DNA from: CAWIHK01 sp963835935
Lineage (GTDB): Bacteria; Bacteroidota; Ignavibacteria; UBA10030; CAVZMI01
NCBI GenBank assembly: GCA_963835935.1
Contig: CAWIHK010000005.1
Location: forward strand, 558,001-622,000
DNA: 64,000 nt
Reading direction: 5' to 3'
Part shown: piece by piece, positions 63,307 through 64,000 of the stretch
Position numbering within the stretch: the first letter of the stretch is position 1
Layout of the letters: each line of letters starts with the position of its first letter
Program-made: the position numbers and the translations under genes
Notes under the pieces: generated by a model
The model's database searches: none
The model's input: the letters and a program-made list of their open reading frames with translations, nothing else
What the model was told of the DNA's origin: nothing

Positions 63307-64000
63307 AATAAATCTGGAAGAAATTTTGCCGGAGAACACATTTAAGACGCGTGTTCCTCAGGTTCAGATTGAGCGAAAGATAAAAACTGCGCCATCGCGG
63401 TATCGCAATGAAATTGCAAAATATATCGTCTATCGCGATGAAGAAAAATGCAAAATGTGCGGCACGTGCGTACAAACCTGCACGAAAGGCGTCCATGTTT
63501 TAAAAAAAGGTTACAAACTTTTTGCAACTCCTCAGAGTCACAAATGTAACGGAATTGTCTGTGAAAAGACCGGAAATTCTTGCATAGCAAAATGCCCGGA
63601 GGGCGCTTTACGTTTGGTAAAAAATCCGATGATGGATGTGCTCGGCGATTACAGATGGACTGCCGATATGATTCTCGCAACATGGATGATGGCGGAAACA
63701 GGTGAATCACTTCCATCTGATTGTGATTTCGAATATGAGACCGGAAATTCAGGCGGCGGCTTCGATCGAATTCGAATCAGATACCCCGAGAAGCCTGCAA
63801 AAGTTGAAGTGGATAATATTGATATCAGTCTCGAGTTAAATCGAAGAAACGACGATCGCCCTGTTATTAAGATCGATGTTCCATGGTATGGCGGCGGCAT
63901 GTCGTTCGGTTCAATCAGCAATGTAACGCAGTTGTCGAAAGTGCGGGCTGCATCAGCTTGGAATACTTTTTCCTGTTCAGGCGAAGGCGGTTACATGGAA
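63284..64000 (+). CDS. Ferredoxin-domain/glutamate-synthase FMN protein, partner two (3' truncated)
   Basis: The frame opens at ATG 63284, inside the end of the previous gene, and is still open at the window end after 239 codons. N-terminal Cys clusters C56, C59, C62, C66 and C88, C93, C100, C104 suggest two Fe-S centres. From residue about 200 the glutamate synthase FMN-barrel start appears: VPWYGGGMSFGSISNVTQL and WNTFSCSGEGGYME, the canonical GMSFGxxS and TGEGG motifs in variant form. It is probably the catalytic chain of a pair with its neighbour; translation is coupled by the overlap. Confidence 0.78.
   Translation, partial: MALSLENKINLEEILPENTFKTRVPQVQIERKIKTAPSRYRNEIAKYIVYRDEEKCKMCGTCVQTCTKGVHVLKKGYKLFATPQSHKCNGIVCEKTGNSCIAKCPEGALRLVKNPMMDVLGDYRWTADMILATWMMAETGESLPSDCDFEYETGNSGGGFDRIRIRYPEKPAKVEVDNIDISLELNRRNDDRPVIKIDVPWYGGGMSFGSISNVTQLSKVRAASAWNTFSCSGEGGYME

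Overview
The window is a low-GC bacterial chromosome segment around the replication origin, most likely from the Bacteroidota/Chlorobiota/Ignavibacteriota side of the FCB group. The pointers are two secreted proteins ending in type IX secretion (T9SS) sorting domains with the NYPNPFN signature, FIMAH- and FG-GAP-like extracellular repeats, and a low-GC replication/ribosome-maturation core. Clear promoters match the ordinary sigma-70 pattern (a perfect TTGACA-N17-TATAAT in front of an ammonium transporter) rather than the TTTG-type promoter of Bacteroidia. That fits a lineage outside Bacteroidia, but this is inference.

Layout. 1-6667 holds surface/secreted proteins: a T9SS cargo C-terminus, a lytic-transglycosylase-like protein, a FIMAH/FG-GAP protein and a small T9SS protein. 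6667-8504 is a compact mobile element with 12-bp terminal inverted repeats and a 4-bp target duplication; it carries two DUF1670-like helix-turn-helix genes, one with an in-frame stop and one with a frameshift. 8513-14049 holds a membrane VWA protein, an acyl-CoA synthetase interrupted by TGA, a serine/threonine dehydratase and a DinB-like protein. 14163-17476 (minus) holds two paralogous outer-membrane barrels around an S41 peptidase. 17541-27381 (minus) is gyrA, an inserted nucleotidyltransferase/small-partner pair, gyrB, a DUF721/DciA gene, recF, dnaN and dnaA. 27382-27805 is the probable oriC. 27806-38767 (plus) is rpmH-rnpA-yidD-yidC, mnmE-mnmG-rsmG, murQ and mfd, with two ParB (parS) sites flanking mnmG. 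Transcription diverges from oriC on both sides.

38921-42010 holds an ABC exporter and a phosphoesterase. 42077-44945 (minus) holds two tandem ammonium transporters. 45308-47696 (minus) is cytochrome bd oxidase (cydA-cydB). 47777-53174 (minus) holds a monooxygenase-like small protein, a DUF2127 membrane protein and a 1465-residue hybrid histidine kinase with about seven PAS domains. From 53.8 kb to the end, nitrogen and one-carbon genes dominate: two different glutamate dehydrogenases flank a 1001-residue receiver/PEP-synthase-like protein and a zinc ribbon, followed by an MvhD-like Fe-S protein, a methylenetetrahydrofolate reductase and two glutamate-synthase-like ferredoxin/FMN proteins, the last cut by the window end.

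The most novel-looking signal is a pair of about 108-nt leader elements, one upstream of the first glutamate dehydrogenase (53402-53509) and one upstream of the MvhD/MetF/glutamate-synthase cluster (60059-60167). They share five sequence blocks at nearly identical spacing and a pairable closing stem, and each starts just downstream of a promoter. They look like an uncharacterised cis-regulatory RNA that links ammonia assimilation to C1 metabolism.
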